Source: CAVVEC01 sp963770485
GTDB taxonomy: Bacteria; Acidobacteriota; Terriglobia; Terriglobales; Acidobacteriaceae
Direction of reading: 5' to 3'
Assembly (NCBI GenBank): GCA_963770485.1
Contig: CAVYPX010000011.1
Location: 248,001-312,000, forward strand
Length of the DNA: 64,000 bases
The position numbers and the translations under genes were made by a program. The notes beneath the pieces were generated by a model. It saw only the letters and a program-made list of their open reading frames with translations, was not told the DNA's origin and did not search any database. Numbering within the stretch: position 1 is the first letter of the stretch; each line of letters opens with the position of its first letter. Positions 16,824 through 25,146 of this stretch are shown here, piece by piece.

Positions 16824-18563
16824 ATGGACAACAAGGCCATCGCGGGCATTCTCTACGAAACCGCGGACCTGCTCGAAATTGACGCGCAGGATTCATTCCG
16901 AATCCGCTCCTATCGCAATGCCGCTCAAGCCGTCGAAGCGATGCCGCAGCAGATTTCAGAGCTGATCAGCGAGCCGAAGAAACTTCTCGAAATCCCCGGA
17001 ATTGGCAAGGGAATGCTGGCGAACTTCCAGGAACTGTTTAAGGAAGGACGGCTGTCAGTTCATGCCGAGTTGCTGAAAAAATACCGCCCTTCGATGCTCG
17101 ATCTGCTGAAGGTTCAGGGGCTTGGCCCGAAGACTATTGCTCTGATCTGGAGCGCCCACAAAGTCTGCGATGTCGAGGGCGTGCAGAAGTTGGCCCGCGA
17201 GGGCAAGATACGTGAACTCCCCCGCATGGGTGAAAAGCAGGAACAGAAACTGCTCAAGGCGCTTGAGGACTACCAGCGCATTGCCGGGCGTTTTCTGCTC
17301 GACGCCGCGGAAACTCAGGCCGAAAAGATCATCGAGCACCTGCGCGATTATCCCGGGGTTGAAAAGGTCACTCCCGCGGGCTCCCTGCGCCGCGGGCGCG
17401 AGACGGTGGGCGATCTCGATATCTTAGTGACCGGCAAGGCCTGCTGCGACGACCAGGCGCGGGAAAAGCTGATCGATCACATCGTCAAGCTGCCGGGTTT
17501 GATGGAGATCATCGCCCGCGGCGAGAACAAAGTCAGCTTTCGTATGCGCGGCGGCATGCAGGTGGATGTGCGCTTCCTTTCGCCTGATTCCTTCGGCGCT
17601 GCCATGCAGTACTTCACCGGAAGCAAGGCCCACAACGTGGCTCTGCGCCAGCGCGCCCTCAAGATGGGATACACCTTAAGCGAATACAGCCTGGCCAAGC
17701 TGGAAAACGAGAAAGTAGTGGCGGGCAAAACCGAAGAAGAAATCTACGCCAAGCTCAAGTTGGACTACATTCCACCCGAACTGCGCGAGAACCTGGGTGA
17801 GATTGACGCCGCCGAGCAGCACACGCTGCCCGCTCTGATCTCGCAGGCCGACTTGCAGGGTGACGTGCATATGCATACCGTCGAAACCGATGGCCGGAAC
17901 ACGATCGAAGAAATGGCCGAGGCTGCGCGCGCCCACGGCTACAAATACATGGCGATCACTGACCACTCGAAGAATCTGGCCTTCGCCAATGGACTGGATG
18001 ACAAGCGTGCCGTGGAGCACATCCAGCGTATTCGCAAGGCTGATGAACAGATCGACGGCATCAAGATATTTGCCGGAATTGAAGTTGACATTCTGGCCGA
18101 TGGCACGCTCGATCTCTCCGACTCTGTGCTGGAGCAGATGGATCTGGTCATCGCCAGCGTGCATTCTCATTTCAACCAGAATTCCGCGGAGATGACGGAC
18201 CGGCTGCTCAAGGCGGTGGAGAATCCGAATACCTCGTTGATCGGCCATCCCACGGGTCGGTTGTTGCTCCGGCGCGACGCTTATCAGTTCGACGTGGATG
18301 CGGTCTTGAAGGCGGCGGCGCAACGCAAAGTTGCGATGGAGCTAAACGCTTATCCTGACCGGCTGGATCTGTGTGATCGCCACCTCCGCCTGGCCAAGCA
18401 GTATGGAGTGAAGATTGTGATCAACACGGATTCTCACCACATCTCGCATCTCGACAAAATCCGCTTTGGCGTTCTGCAGGCACGGCGGGCATGGCTGACG
18501 AAAGAGGATGTGCTCAACACGTTGCCCGTGCAGAAGTTTGCCAAGGCGATGAAACACGTGTGA
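16824..18563 (+). CDS. polX: DNA polymerase/3'-5' exonuclease PolX
   Basis: 579 aa. N-terminal helix-hairpin-helix DNA-binding domain (SFRIRSYRNAAQAVEAMPQQ; EIPGIGKGM; VQGLGPKTIALIW), X-family polymerase palm with the nucleotidyltransferase motif GSLRRGRETVGDLDIL near residue 185, and a C-terminal PHP phosphoesterase domain starting GDVHMHTVETDGRNT near residue 346, with ITDHSKN, EVDIL, ASVHSHF, IGHPTGR and NTDSHH metal ligands. Bacterial PolX fills short gaps and trims 3' ends in base-excision repair. Full length; isolated gene after the csp gene. The 196-nt gap before it shows no ORF. Confidence 0.96.
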   Translation: MDNKAIAGILYETADLLEIDAQDSFRIRSYRNAAQAVEAMPQQISELISEPKKLLEIPGIGKGMLANFQELFKEGRLSVHAELLKKYRPSMLDLLKVQGLGPKTIALIWSAHKVCDVEGVQKLAREGKIRELPRMGEKQEQKLLKALEDYQRIAGRFLLDAAETQAEKIIEHLRDYPGVEKVTPAGSLRRGRETVGDLDILVTGKACCDDQAREKLIDHIVKLPGLMEIIARGENKVSFRMRGGMQVDVRFLSPDSFGAAMQYFTGSKAHNVALRQRALKMGYTLSEYSLAKLENEKVVAGKTEEEIYAKLKLDYIPPELRENLGEIDAAEQHTLPALISQADLQGDVHMHTVETDGRNTIEEMAEAARAHGYKYMAITDHSKNLAFANGLDDKRAVEHIQRIRKADEQIDGIKIFAGIEVDILADGTLDLSDSVLEQMDLVIASVHSHFNQNSAEMTDRLLKAVENPNTSLIGHPTGRLLLRRDAYQFDVDAVLKAAAQRKVAMELNAYPDRLDLCDRHLRLAKQYGVKIVINTDSHHISHLDKIRFGVLQARRAWLTKEDVLNTLPVQKFAKAMKHV

Positions 18564-18713
18564 GGGTGAGGCTCAGACGCAGTAACGGCCGTCGCTACAG
18601 GGTTACGGTTGAGGCGTTGCTTGCAACGTCTGATTCTGTCAGCTTCACATTCCATGCACCAAACGGATTTTTTCTTGCTTCAGCGGTTAGAATCACTGGA
18701 GGTCGAGGCCGCC

Positions 18714-19313
18714 ATGCCTGAAGACACACCGTCTCCGTCGCCCTTACCGCCGAGTGCCGCCGCGACATCGACGCCACCCGCGTCGCCCACTGATTTCCGA
18801 ATCGGCGAGGAATTTGGTACCGCCAAGAAGAACTTGCCCCCGGTCAAAATCGTTCTCATAGGTGTCGCCGTCATTGCCGTCATCGCGCTCATCGCTAGCT
18901 TCGTGCAGCGGCCGCATTCGGCGACCACGGGGTCGATTGATGACGTGGTATCAGTCGAAGTGCCCGGGCAGAATTCAGTGATGCTCGCGATCAATGTGAG
19001 CCTCCACAACCAGGGCACAAAGCCATACTGGATTCATACCATTCAGGCTGATCTGGACACAGGCAGCGGCACCTTCAGCGACGACGCTGCGTCCCCTGCG
19101 GATTTCGACCGTTATTTTCAGGGCTTACCCTCTCTGAAGCAACATGCGCTCGCCCCCTTGGAGCGCGAGGAAAGAATCAATCCGGGCGGAAGCGCCGCCG
19201 GCACCATTATCGTAATTTTTCCGGTGGCTATGGATGCTTTCAACAACCGCAAATCGCTCAAAGTGACCATCCAGCCCTACGATCAACCGGTGCCGCTGGT
19301 GCTGACGAAGTGA
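18714..19313 (+). CDS. Hypothetical single-pass membrane protein
   Basis: About 199 aa starting MPEDTPSPSPLPPSAAATST after a GGAGG site at 18697. Proline/serine-rich cytoplasmic head (about 45 aa), one hydrophobic span (VKIVLIGVAVIAVIALIASF), then a periplasmic beta-rich domain containing MLAINVSLHNQGTKPYWIHT, resembling FxLYD/DUF4352-type 'ligand-binding' immunoglobulin-like domains in pattern. Function unknown. The frame extends upstream to 18609 but without a ribosome-binding site. Confidence 0.65.
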   Translation: MPEDTPSPSPLPPSAAATSTPPASPTDFRIGEEFGTAKKNLPPVKIVLIGVAVIAVIALIASFVQRPHSATTGSIDDVVSVEVPGQNSVMLAINVSLHNQGTKPYWIHTIQADLDTGSGTFSDDAASPADFDRYFQGLPSLKQHALAPLEREERINPGGSAAGTIIVIFPVAMDAFNNRKSLKVTIQPYDQPVPLVLTK

Positions 19314-19335
19314 GCTCTCCCGTGCCCTAGAGTCT

Positions 19336-19465
19336 TGTCATTCCGAGGAGCAAGAGCGACGAGGAATCTGCAGTTTGCCGTGAACGGTGAAGAGCTGCAG
19401 ATCCCTCCCCCTCGGCTTCGCTCGGGGCTCGACCTTCGGTCTCGGCAAGAGCGCTCGGGATGACT
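19336..19465. repeat. Long imperfect palindrome, CATTCCGAG/GAATCTGCAG type
   Basis: TTGTCATTCCGAGGAGCAAG ... GAGGAATCTGCAG, then CTGCAGATCCCTC ... GAGCGCTCGGGATGAC. Same plan as 30409-30506 and 37098-37187: arms of a gene-end hairpin with CTGCAG at the inner joint. Occupies the gap between convergent genes. Confidence 0.65.
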
Positions 19466-19475
19466 ACAAGAGAGG

Positions 19476-20000
19476 TCACTGGTGTTTCTGCAGGTATTTC
19501 CGGCGCGCGAGATGAGAATTGGCGGTGGGTTTTATTTCATCGTACTTCAGGCAACTGATGGAGCCATCCACCTCAAGCACCGCCAGGGCCACGTCTTTAC
19601 AACTCGAAATTCCATGCTCCCGCAGAGCGCGATGTAACTCATCCATGCTGACGTGTTCTTTCGCCATGTGAGAGGTGATGACCTCCCCATCGTGGACCAA
19701 CAAGCTGGGCTGGCCCTGGACAAACTTGCGAAAGCGCCGATTGCCGCCGGAAACTTCGGCGATAAGGTAGTTCAACAGCAGCAGAGTGGAGGCCGCGACC
19801 ACGCCGCCCAGAAGCGACGTGTCGGGGCCAGTCATGGCGTTTTGCACCGCATTGCTGATTAGCAGCAGAAGCGTCAGGTCGAAGGGCGTCATCTGGCCAA
19901 CTTCGCGCTTGCCACTCAGGCGAACCCCGGCGAGGACGACACCGTAGACCACCGCCGTCCGCAGAGCCACTTCGAGGAGAACGTGTGCGCTCGGAACCAT
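19476..20000 (-). CDS. YetF-type (DUF421) membrane protein
   Basis: 174 aa: MVPSAHVLLEVALRTAVVYG, three hydrophobic segments with LSGKREVGQMTPFDLTLLL and ISNAVQNAM between them, then a cytoplasmic alpha/beta part (QGQPSLLVHDGEV, MDELHRALREHGI, VALAVLEVDGSIS). This is the DUF421/YetF family, common in soil bacteria and spore formers; molecular role unresolved. Begins 6 nt after the stop of the coiled-coil gene, so the two are probably co-transcribed. Confidence 0.85.
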   Translation of the reverse strand: MVPSAHVLLEVALRTAVVYGVVLAGVRLSGKREVGQMTPFDLTLLLLISNAVQNAMTGPDTSLLGGVVAASTLLLLNYLIAEVSGGNRRFRKFVQGQPSLLVHDGEVITSHMAKEHVSMDELHRALREHGISSCKDVALAVLEVDGSISCLKYDEIKPTANSHLARRKYLQKHQ

Positions 20001-20006
20001 GTGGGA

Positions 20007-20834
20007 TTATTCGCCCGGCGTCACTGGCACGGGGGCATTCTTGGGCGTGCTCAGATAGCCCACCGCCTTTTTCTTGTCGACCGACCAGACCACCAACTCA
20101 TAGAGCAGATGGTCGCGGCCGGTGTAGAACTGAATGGGCTCGCTGATGTTGCGGTCTTTCTTTTCGATGGCCTTGTCATCGGCGGTCACAGTGATCGTAA
20201 ATTTCCCTTTTTTCGGGTCCGTCTTCTTGAGCTGCAAGCTTACCGTCGAAACGGGTTGCGGCCCGGCGCCTTTGACCAAAGTAAACTCATAGTAATTGCG
20301 GTCGCCCTTGTGTTTGAGGATCTCAAGATCGCCGCGCGTGTTGGCGATCAGGCCGCTCTGCACCCCCAAATCTCCGATAGCGCTCTGCAGCTTGGCTTCC
20401 GCGGCCGCCAGTTCGGACTTCGTCGAAGCAACATCAGTCTTGACTCCGCCCACATCGGTTTTCACATTGGCTACTTCTCCGCTCACCTGGCTGATCTGGC
20501 GCTTTTGCTCCTCGGTGAGGCGTTCTTCGGCGGCGCGCTGCTCGCGTTGCAATTCGGCGGAACGAGCAGCCAGCTCCTTCTTGGTCATGCCGAGCTGCGT
20601 GGCCAGGGTTTCAGAGTCAGCCTCGGCGGAGCGCATGCGTTTGGTAAGTTCGGCGACCTGCACATTGCTGCCCATCTGATCTTTGCTGAGCTGGTCGATG
20701 CGCGAGCGCAAGTTGAAAAGAAAATAAAGTGAGCCCGCCACATACATCGCCGCGAGAAGCAGCAGGATCCATTTGCCGGCGCTTCCTCCCGCTTCGGTGT
20801 GGACTTCTGCTATCTGTTCGCCTTCTTCCGGCAT
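20007..20834 (-). CDS. Hypothetical membrane-anchored coiled-coil protein
   Basis: 275 aa. Short acidic head, one transmembrane segment (WILLLLAAMYVAGSLYFLF, about residues 22-40), then about 120 residues of heptad-rich coiled coil (RMRSAEADSETLATQLGMTK; ELQREQRAAEERLTEEQKRQ; repeated VKTDVGG.VKTDVAS), ending in a beta-rich globular domain (YYEFTLVKGAGPQPVSTVSL; GRDHLLYELVVWSVDKK). I recognise no enzymatic motif. Type II topology with the coiled coil outside is likely. First gene of a two-gene run with the YetF-like gene. Confidence 0.6.
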   Translation of the reverse strand: MPEEGEQIAEVHTEAGGSAGKWILLLLAAMYVAGSLYFLFNLRSRIDQLSKDQMGSNVQVAELTKRMRSAEADSETLATQLGMTKKELAARSAELQREQRAAEERLTEEQKRQISQVSGEVANVKTDVGGVKTDVASTKSELAAAEAKLQSAIGDLGVQSGLIANTRGDLEILKHKGDRNYYEFTLVKGAGPQPVSTVSLQLKKTDPKKGKFTITVTADDKAIEKKDRNISEPIQFYTGRDHLLYELVVWSVDKKKAVGYLSTPKNAPVPVTPGE

Positions 20835-20984
20835 GAGTTCCTCTCCATTCGTGAATGAGTGTTGCTGCCATTGTTGTGCACCGAAGCGGTGCTGTCAATT
20901 CTCGGTAAAACAAACATTTGGGTTTAGGGACCTAAGGTGGAATTTGGGATAAACGAGACACAACGATCACTTCTAGGTATATGC

Positions 20985-21004
20985 TAGACTATTGCTAGAG
21001 TCTA
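20985..21004 (+). promoter_or_regulatory. Putative operator of the first vapBC-like module
   Basis: Perfect inverted repeat TAGACT-N8-AGTCTA immediately before the antitoxin ATG at 21008, overlapping a direct repeat of GCTAGA (11-nt period). TATGCT at 20980-20985 could be the -10. An antitoxin autoregulatory site is expected in this position. Confidence 0.5.
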
Positions 21005-21007
21005 CCT

Positions 21008-21259
21008 ATGGCAACTCTTTACGTTGAGAATGTCCCCGATGATTTGTACGAAGCGCTTCGCGAGCGGGCTCGACAACATCGCAAATCGATCGCCGGTGAA
21101 GTCGTCTCGCTGCTTGAAGAAAACGTTGTTACTTCCTCTGAACGGAAGGCCAGGCGACAATTCCTTCGCCAGGCGCAGCGCCTGCGCGCCCGCGGCCCTC
21201 GCTCTGCGGGCCTGTTCCCTGCCAGCGAGCAAATGCAACGCGAGGATCGCGAGCGGTGA
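21008..21259 (+). CDS. Ribbon-helix-helix antitoxin (FitA/VapB-like)
   Basis: 83 aa. MATLYVENVPDDLYEALRER is a typical RHH strand followed by helix A; RKSIAGEVVSLLEENV gives helix B. The basic C-terminal tail (RRQFLRQAQRLRARGPRSAG) is the toxin-binding portion. It should dimerise, bind the palindrome at 20985-21004 and neutralise the PIN toxin encoded next. Stop overlaps the toxin start as GTGA (21256-21259). Confidence 0.85.
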   Translation: MATLYVENVPDDLYEALRERARQHRKSIAGEVVSLLEENVVTSSERKARRQFLRQAQRLRARGPRSAGLFPASEQMQREDRER

Positions 21260-21687
21260 GCACTTATGTAATCGACGCCAGCGTCGCCGCCAAGTGGGTC
21301 CTTCCAGCAAGCGGGGAGACTCTTACTCAAGAAGCTCTTGAGCTGCTGAAGCGTTATGCCGCCGCCCAGGTTCGCTTCCTGGTCCCGGACCTGTTTTGGG
21401 CCGAGCTTGGCAATGTCCTGTGGAAGGCCGTACGCTCGGGAAGAGTGCAGCAAGCCTCGGCTGAGACGGCGCTGGTCGCTATGCGCGAGCGCAACTTCCC
21501 CACTATTTCCTCCTGCTTCTTGCTGGAAGAAGCTTTCACCATTGCGACGGCGTTCCGGCGTACTGTGTATGATGCGCTGTATGTCGCTTTGGCGGTAACC
21601 TCTAAGGCGCAGCTTGTCACCGCGGACGAACGCCTGGCCAACGCCATGGCCGCACACCTTCCCGTAAAGTGGCTGGGCGCGCTTTAG
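21256..21687 (+). CDS. PIN-domain toxin (VapC-like)
   Basis: 143 aa from a GTG that overlaps the antitoxin stop. PIN acidic residues: first Asp in TYVIDASVAAKW, Glu in FWAELGNVLW, Asp in VYDALYVALA, and TADERLANA. VapC toxins are Mg2+-dependent ribonucleases cutting tRNA or rRNA; the target cannot be deduced. A normal-length intact toxin next to its cognate antitoxin, so the module is probably active. Confidence 0.9.
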   Translation: MSTYVIDASVAAKWVLPASGETLTQEALELLKRYAAAQVRFLVPDLFWAELGNVLWKAVRSGRVQQASAETALVAMRERNFPTISSCFLLEEAFTIATAFRRTVYDALYVALAVTSKAQLVTADERLANAMAAHLPVKWLGAL

Positions 21688-21757
21688 CCTTCTGTTTGAC
21701 GACGATATCTACAGAATCTTCGGCACCACATTTGTCGCCCTCCACGGGAAACGAAAT

Positions 21758-21780
21758 GGCATGTCTTATGGTAAAATGCC
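21758..21780 (+). promoter_or_regulatory. Putative operator of the AbrB-PIN module
   Basis: Inverted repeat GGCAT-N13-ATGCC ending 3 nt before the antitoxin ATG at 21784. TATGGTAAAAT within the spacer could be promoter sequence. Confidence 0.4.
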
Positions 21781-21783
21781 GTT

Positions 21784-22059
21784 ATGATTACCACCCTCAC
21801 GATTGACAAAGCTGGGAGGGTAGTGCTGCCCAAGCCGGTGCGGGACGAGTTGCAGTTGAATCCCGGCGATTCTCTGGAGCTGGAGAGTTCCGAAGAGCGT
21901 ATCATCCTGCGCCCGGCACCGGGGAGCGGGCGCGTCTACAAGAAACAAGGCGTCTGGGTGTTGCATGGCGGAGCGCCTCTACCCGCTGACATCGTCGAGA
22001 AAACGATCCGCCAAGTACGCCGCGACCGCGAACAGCGTTTCTTTGGCAAGAACAAATGA
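21784..22059 (+). CDS. AbrB/SpoVT-type antitoxin
   Basis: 91 aa. MITTLTIDKAGRVVLPKPVR and LNPGDSLELE form the swapped-hairpin AbrB DNA-binding fold. The C-terminal half (GRVYKKQGVWVLHGGAPLPA, then a charged helix) contacts the toxin. Overlaps the following PIN toxin by ATGA (22056-22059). Second of two adjacent but unrelated antitoxin types in 1 kb. Confidence 0.88.
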   Translation: MITTLTIDKAGRVVLPKPVRDELQLNPGDSLELESSEERIILRPAPGSGRVYKKQGVWVLHGGAPLPADIVEKTIRQVRRDREQRFFGKNK

Positions 22060-22481
22060 GGTGTTTTTTCGACACTTCCGTCCTGGTTCCTGCCTTTGTT
22101 GACGAACACCCTCATCACGAGGCCAGCCTGGCAGTCTTCTTGCGAGCGGACAAGAAACACGCCAGTTGCGCCGCGCATAGTCTGGCAGAAGTTTACTCCA
22201 CCCTGACCCGCCTTCCCGGCAAGCATCGCGCCAGCGCGACGGAGGCTATGCTCTTCCTGGAGAATATGGCAGAGCGGCTGACCTTCATCTCGCTCGATGG
22301 CGCGGAATACTGGACAGCAATCGCGAACTCGGCTGCAACGGGAATCGTCGGAGGAACAATCTACGATGCATTACTCGCGCATTGCGCTCTGAAGGCGAGA
22401 GTCGAGGTTATCTATACTTGGGACTTAGGGCATTTCCAGCAACTCGGAAGCGAAGTGGCCAAGCGCCTACGAACGCCATAG
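22056..22481 (+). CDS. PIN-domain toxin (VapC-like)
   Basis: 141 aa. MRCFFDTSVLVPAFVDEHPH carries the first catalytic Asp; Glu in HSLAEVYSTLTRL; Asp in IYDALLAHCAL; and TWDLGHFQQL at the end. Ribonuclease toxin paired with the AbrB-type antitoxin. Intact and of usual length. Confidence 0.9.
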   Translation: MRCFFDTSVLVPAFVDEHPHHEASLAVFLRADKKHASCAAHSLAEVYSTLTRLPGKHRASATEAMLFLENMAERLTFISLDGAEYWTAIANSAATGIVGGTIYDALLAHCALKARVEVIYTWDLGHFQQLGSEVAKRLRTP

Positions 22482-22548
22482 AGGGCTGCTGAAAGAGCCT
22501 CTTCCGACCTCCAGGAAAACCAAAACGTGGCCGTCGCCGGGATCTGCC

Positions 22549-23028
22549 TCATTGTGCTTTCTCGACAAACTTCTTGAGCTTTTCGACCACGCCCGGCCAG
22601 CCACCGCTGTAATCCTTGCGCGCGATCGGAAGCTTCGCGAGCCCGCTGTGCGTGACTTTCACTTTGGTGCCGCCGCCGCTTGGAGTAAGCTCCCAGCGGA
22701 CCACAGTGCGCTGCGCGCGATCGTCGTGCCAGTTGGCAATCCAGGTGTAGGCCATCAGGCGCGGCGGATCGAACTCGAGAATCTCTCCACTTGCCTCGAA
22801 GTCCGTGACCCCGTTAATGGCTTTGCCGCTGTGTGCGGTTTTGAAGCGCCAGCGGCCCCCGCGCCGCGCCTCGAACTCCCATAGCCCCGCGCGGCAGGCT
22901 TCATCGCTCCACCAGCGCAGTAGCTGCTTGGGGTCGGTGAGCGCCTGGAATACTCGCTCGGGCGGCGCTGCGATTTCAATTTCGGCGATGATTGCGTCTT
23001 GATCCGGGTTCGGCACTGGGTTTGCCAT
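22549..23028 (-). CDS. SRPBCC/AHSA1-family protein
   Basis: 159 aa. IIAEIEIAAPPERVFQALTD and PKQLLRWWSD begin the START-like helix-grip fold; the end (HSGLAKLPIARKDYSGGWPG, VVEKLKKFVEK) is characteristic of the AHSA1 group. Such proteins bind hydrophobic ligands or act as putative co-chaperone-like factors; role unknown. The ATG at 23028 is preceded by AGGAG at 7-nt spacing; a GTG at 23124 overlapping the upstream stop would add 32 unconserved residues. Last gene of a run downstream of the ArsR regulator. Confidence 0.85.
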   Translation of the reverse strand: MANPVPNPDQDAIIAEIEIAAPPERVFQALTDPKQLLRWWSDEACRAGLWEFEARRGGRWRFKTAHSGKAINGVTDFEASGEILEFDPPRLMAYTWIANWHDDRAQRTVVRWELTPSGGGTKVKVTHSGLAKLPIARKDYSGGWPGVVEKLKKFVEKAQ

Positions 23029-23120
23029 CAGGCGCTCCTGAAACTTTTCGTCCGCTTTAAGATAAAGACCGGGCGTCCGGCCAAACGGACAGCACGCCCG
23101 CCTCTGCGCGATTTCACCGC

Positions 23121-23615
23121 TCACTTCTTCCGTTGCAAATCGAAATGCTCGTGCTGTTGCTGCTTTCCATCCTGGTTCATGAAAGTCCAGTCCTCGGTGT
23201 GATGGTCGGCATCGATCATGGTAAAGACGGCGTGCTGCATGTGTCCGGGTTGCGAGCTGATCACATTAGTGGCATCCAGAAAGTCAAATGTCACCACCTT
23301 TCCGTCCGGTGACACCGTACCCACCATGCGCGGCTGATTTCCCACAGCGCAATAGTGGGTCATCAGCAGGCGGTCGCCGTCCATATGAAACATCGAAACC
23401 ATGTCTTCTTCGCCCAGGATCTCGCTCATGAGCGCCGAACCTCCGGAGGTCACGCGGAACGAAACCTGCACAGGCCGGCCTTCCATTGCCTTTCCTTCCC
23501 AGGAGCCGGCCAGGGTTTTCAGAGTGTCGAAAGTCTTCTGAGAGTTTGAATCGGCGACAGCCGCAGTCGCGATCAACAGTAACAGCGCCGAAATTGCAAC
23601 ACGAAAGGATTTCAT
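23121..23615 (-). CDS. Exported hypothetical protein (DUF1579-like)
   Basis: 164 aa with AGGAGG 8 nt before the ATG. Signal peptide MKSFRVAISALLLLIATAAV with cleavage near AVADS. Mature part: LKTLAGSWEGKAMEGRPVQV, VTSGGSALMSEI, MFHMDGDRLLMTHYCAVGNQ, HTEDWTFMNQDGK, a lipocalin-like beta-barrel pattern seen in many secreted proteins of soil bacteria that report 'total loss'/DUF1579-like domains. No catalytic motif. Sits between two SRPBCC genes in the ArsR-led run. Confidence 0.7.
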   Translation of the reverse strand: MKSFRVAISALLLLIATAAVADSNSQKTFDTLKTLAGSWEGKAMEGRPVQVSFRVTSGGSALMSEILGEEDMVSMFHMDGDRLLMTHYCAVGNQPRMVGTVSPDGKVVTFDFLDATNVISSQPGHMQHAVFTMIDADHHTEDWTFMNQDGKQQQHEHFDLQRKK

Positions 23616-23665
23616 TTTCAATTCCTCCTGCATTTTGTCGTGAACGATCAGCAAAAATAGTCGCG

Positions 23666-24151
23666 CTATCCGGCCTTCAGCGCCGCTTCCCTCTCGACCG
23701 CAACCAGATACGGTTCCCCTTTGCCCGTCTCCAGGTAGTTCTTCAGGCTGATCTGGAGCACGTGCTCCCACCCACCCGTGCAGCGGTGATAAGAGCCCTC
23801 CGTGCTCTTCCAGTTGACGTGAGCAAAGTCCAGATCAGTTCCCCCTTGGCTGTTCTCCGAGAGGCGGAAGCGGACGGTAGTTCCGATCCAATCGTTGATG
23901 CCGCCATAATTCTGGTCTATGCACTTCCACTCCACCAGTTGGCCGGGAACCAGCTCCTCGATGCGCATGCGGGAGAAACCGTCCAGCTGGCCGTTCCGGC
24001 CTTTGAACTCAAGGTTGATGAAGCCGCCGGCTTTTTGATCGGTGGTGCAGTCGGGAGTCCACCAGCCCGCGATGTCCTTCGGGTCAATGAGCGCCTGGAA
24101 AACCTGCTTTGGGGTGGCGTTGATGGTCAGTTTGTAGGTGATCTGCGGCAT
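23666..24151 (-). CDS. SRPBCC/AHSA1-family protein
   Basis: 161 aa, strong AAGGAGG site upstream. MPQITYKLTINATPKQVFQA and LIDPKDIAGWWTPDC, then VEWKCIDQNYGGINDWIGTT and CTGGWEHVLQISLKNYLETG. Same helix-grip fold as the gene at 22549 but clearly diverged. Co-transcribed with the ArsR-type regulator 22 nt upstream, an arrangement very common for AHSA1 genes. Confidence 0.85.
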   Translation of the reverse strand: MPQITYKLTINATPKQVFQALIDPKDIAGWWTPDCTTDQKAGGFINLEFKGRNGQLDGFSRMRIEELVPGQLVEWKCIDQNYGGINDWIGTTVRFRLSENSQGGTDLDFAHVNWKSTEGSYHRCTGGWEHVLQISLKNYLETGKGEPYLVAVEREAALKAG

Positions 24152-24173
24152 TGTTCCTCCTTAGGTGAACCAG

Positions 24174-24542
24174 TTATTTGTTCCTTCCTCGGGGCTCGGT
24201 TTTGTCCGTAGCATATTCCGCTTCCACGAACGTTTTCAGCCCGGCTAGATTGGCGCGCCAGAAGACGCGATACTGTTCCAGCCACGCATCGACAGCTTTC
24301 AGTGGTCCTGGATTGAGTTGGTAAAACCTGTGCCGGCCCTCGCGCCGTTCCTCTACCAGATGCGCCCGGCGCAGCAAGCGCAGATGTTTGGAAATCGCCG
24401 GGCGCGACACCGGAAAGGCCTGCGCAATCTTGCCGGCTGGCTGGCTTCCCTGCCGCAGCAGATCAAGCACGGCGCGGCGAGTGGGATCGGCGAGCGCGCT
24501 GAAAGCCGCCTCCGGGGAATATGTAACCGAACGGTGACGCAT
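24174..24542 (-). CDS. ArsR-family winged-helix transcriptional regulator
   Basis: 122 aa. SALADPTRRAVLDLLRQGSQ, then IAQAFPVSRPAISKHLRLLR (recognition helix) and LVEERREGRHRFYQLNPGPL (wing). No cysteine metal-binding site is visible, so it belongs to the metal-independent ArsR group that precedes SRPBCC genes. Likely represses its own operon (24542 down to 22549) through the palindrome at 24544-24568. Confidence 0.9.
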   Translation of the reverse strand: MRHRSVTYSPEAAFSALADPTRRAVLDLLRQGSQPAGKIAQAFPVSRPAISKHLRLLRRAHLVEERREGRHRFYQLNPGPLKAVDAWLEQYRVFWRANLAGLKTFVEAEYATDKTEPRGRNK

Positions 24543-24543
24543 A

Positions 24544-24568
24544 ATATGTAACTATATGGTTACACATT
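24544..24568 (-). promoter_or_regulatory. Putative ArsR operator/promoter
   Basis: Inverted repeat ATGTAAC-N6-GTTACAC directly before the regulator's start at 24542; a further GTAAC half-site lies just inside the gene (24522-24527 region). The AT-rich core (ACTATATGGT) likely includes the -10. Confidence 0.55.
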
Positions 24569-24626
24569 ATGCCGTGTCAAGGGAAAAGTCTTGGCTTACG
24601 TTATATGCGATTGGCCTTGGAGTAAA

Positions 24627-25010
24627 ATGGCTACCGCTTCGCACTATTGGTACGCTGTTGAGAGCACACGCTGGAAATCTAATGAAGGCAGCCTTGTGAT
24701 TGGTTACTCTGCGACCGAACGCCCCTCGGACAGCATCGTCTCAATTGCTGCCGCGGCACACGGAGTGGGGCTCGCCTTCTACCGCGGCGCTACGCTTCCC
24801 GATCCACACAAAATCCTGCTCGGCTCAGGCAGTCAAAATCGCTTTATCCGGCTGGAGTCGGCAAGAACCTTGAGCCGTCCCGAAGTCAAAGCGCTGATCG
24901 ACGCTGCCGAAGCTCAAGCCAAGACGCCTTTCGCCGCAAGCGGCGGCAGGAAAGTCATCATTCGATCCATTTCGGCGAAACAAAAACCGCGACGCAAGGC
25001 AGCGAAGTAA
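24627..25010 (+). CDS. DUF1801-domain protein, N-terminus short or altered
   Basis: About 127 aa. From residue 22 it matches the YdhG/DUF1801 pattern: SLVIGYSATERPSDSIVSIA, LPDPHKILLGSGSQNRFIRL and LSRPEVKALIDAAE, with a basic tail. The usual first 40 residues of the family (ending in a YDNYNAL-like block) are missing and replaced by unfamiliar sequence (MATASHYWYAVESTRWKSNE), so the gene may be truncated. ATG at 24627 is favoured by GGAG 5-6 nt upstream; ATG at 24591 is possible. Function unknown. Confidence 0.65.
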   Translation: MATASHYWYAVESTRWKSNEGSLVIGYSATERPSDSIVSIAAAAHGVGLAFYRGATLPDPHKILLGSGSQNRFIRLESARTLSRPEVKALIDAAEAQAKTPFAASGGRKVIIRSISAKQKPRRKAAK

Positions 25011-25146
25011 GCGACTTGAACTCGGAGAGTCGCTCCATAATCCTGCAATGTTCTCGATCTTCAGCCATGTGGAACCATCACGGCTGCCGTGAGTCCTTTT
25101 TATCGCGATTTCGTCCAACTCCTCATAAACCAGGAGGTCGAATCAC

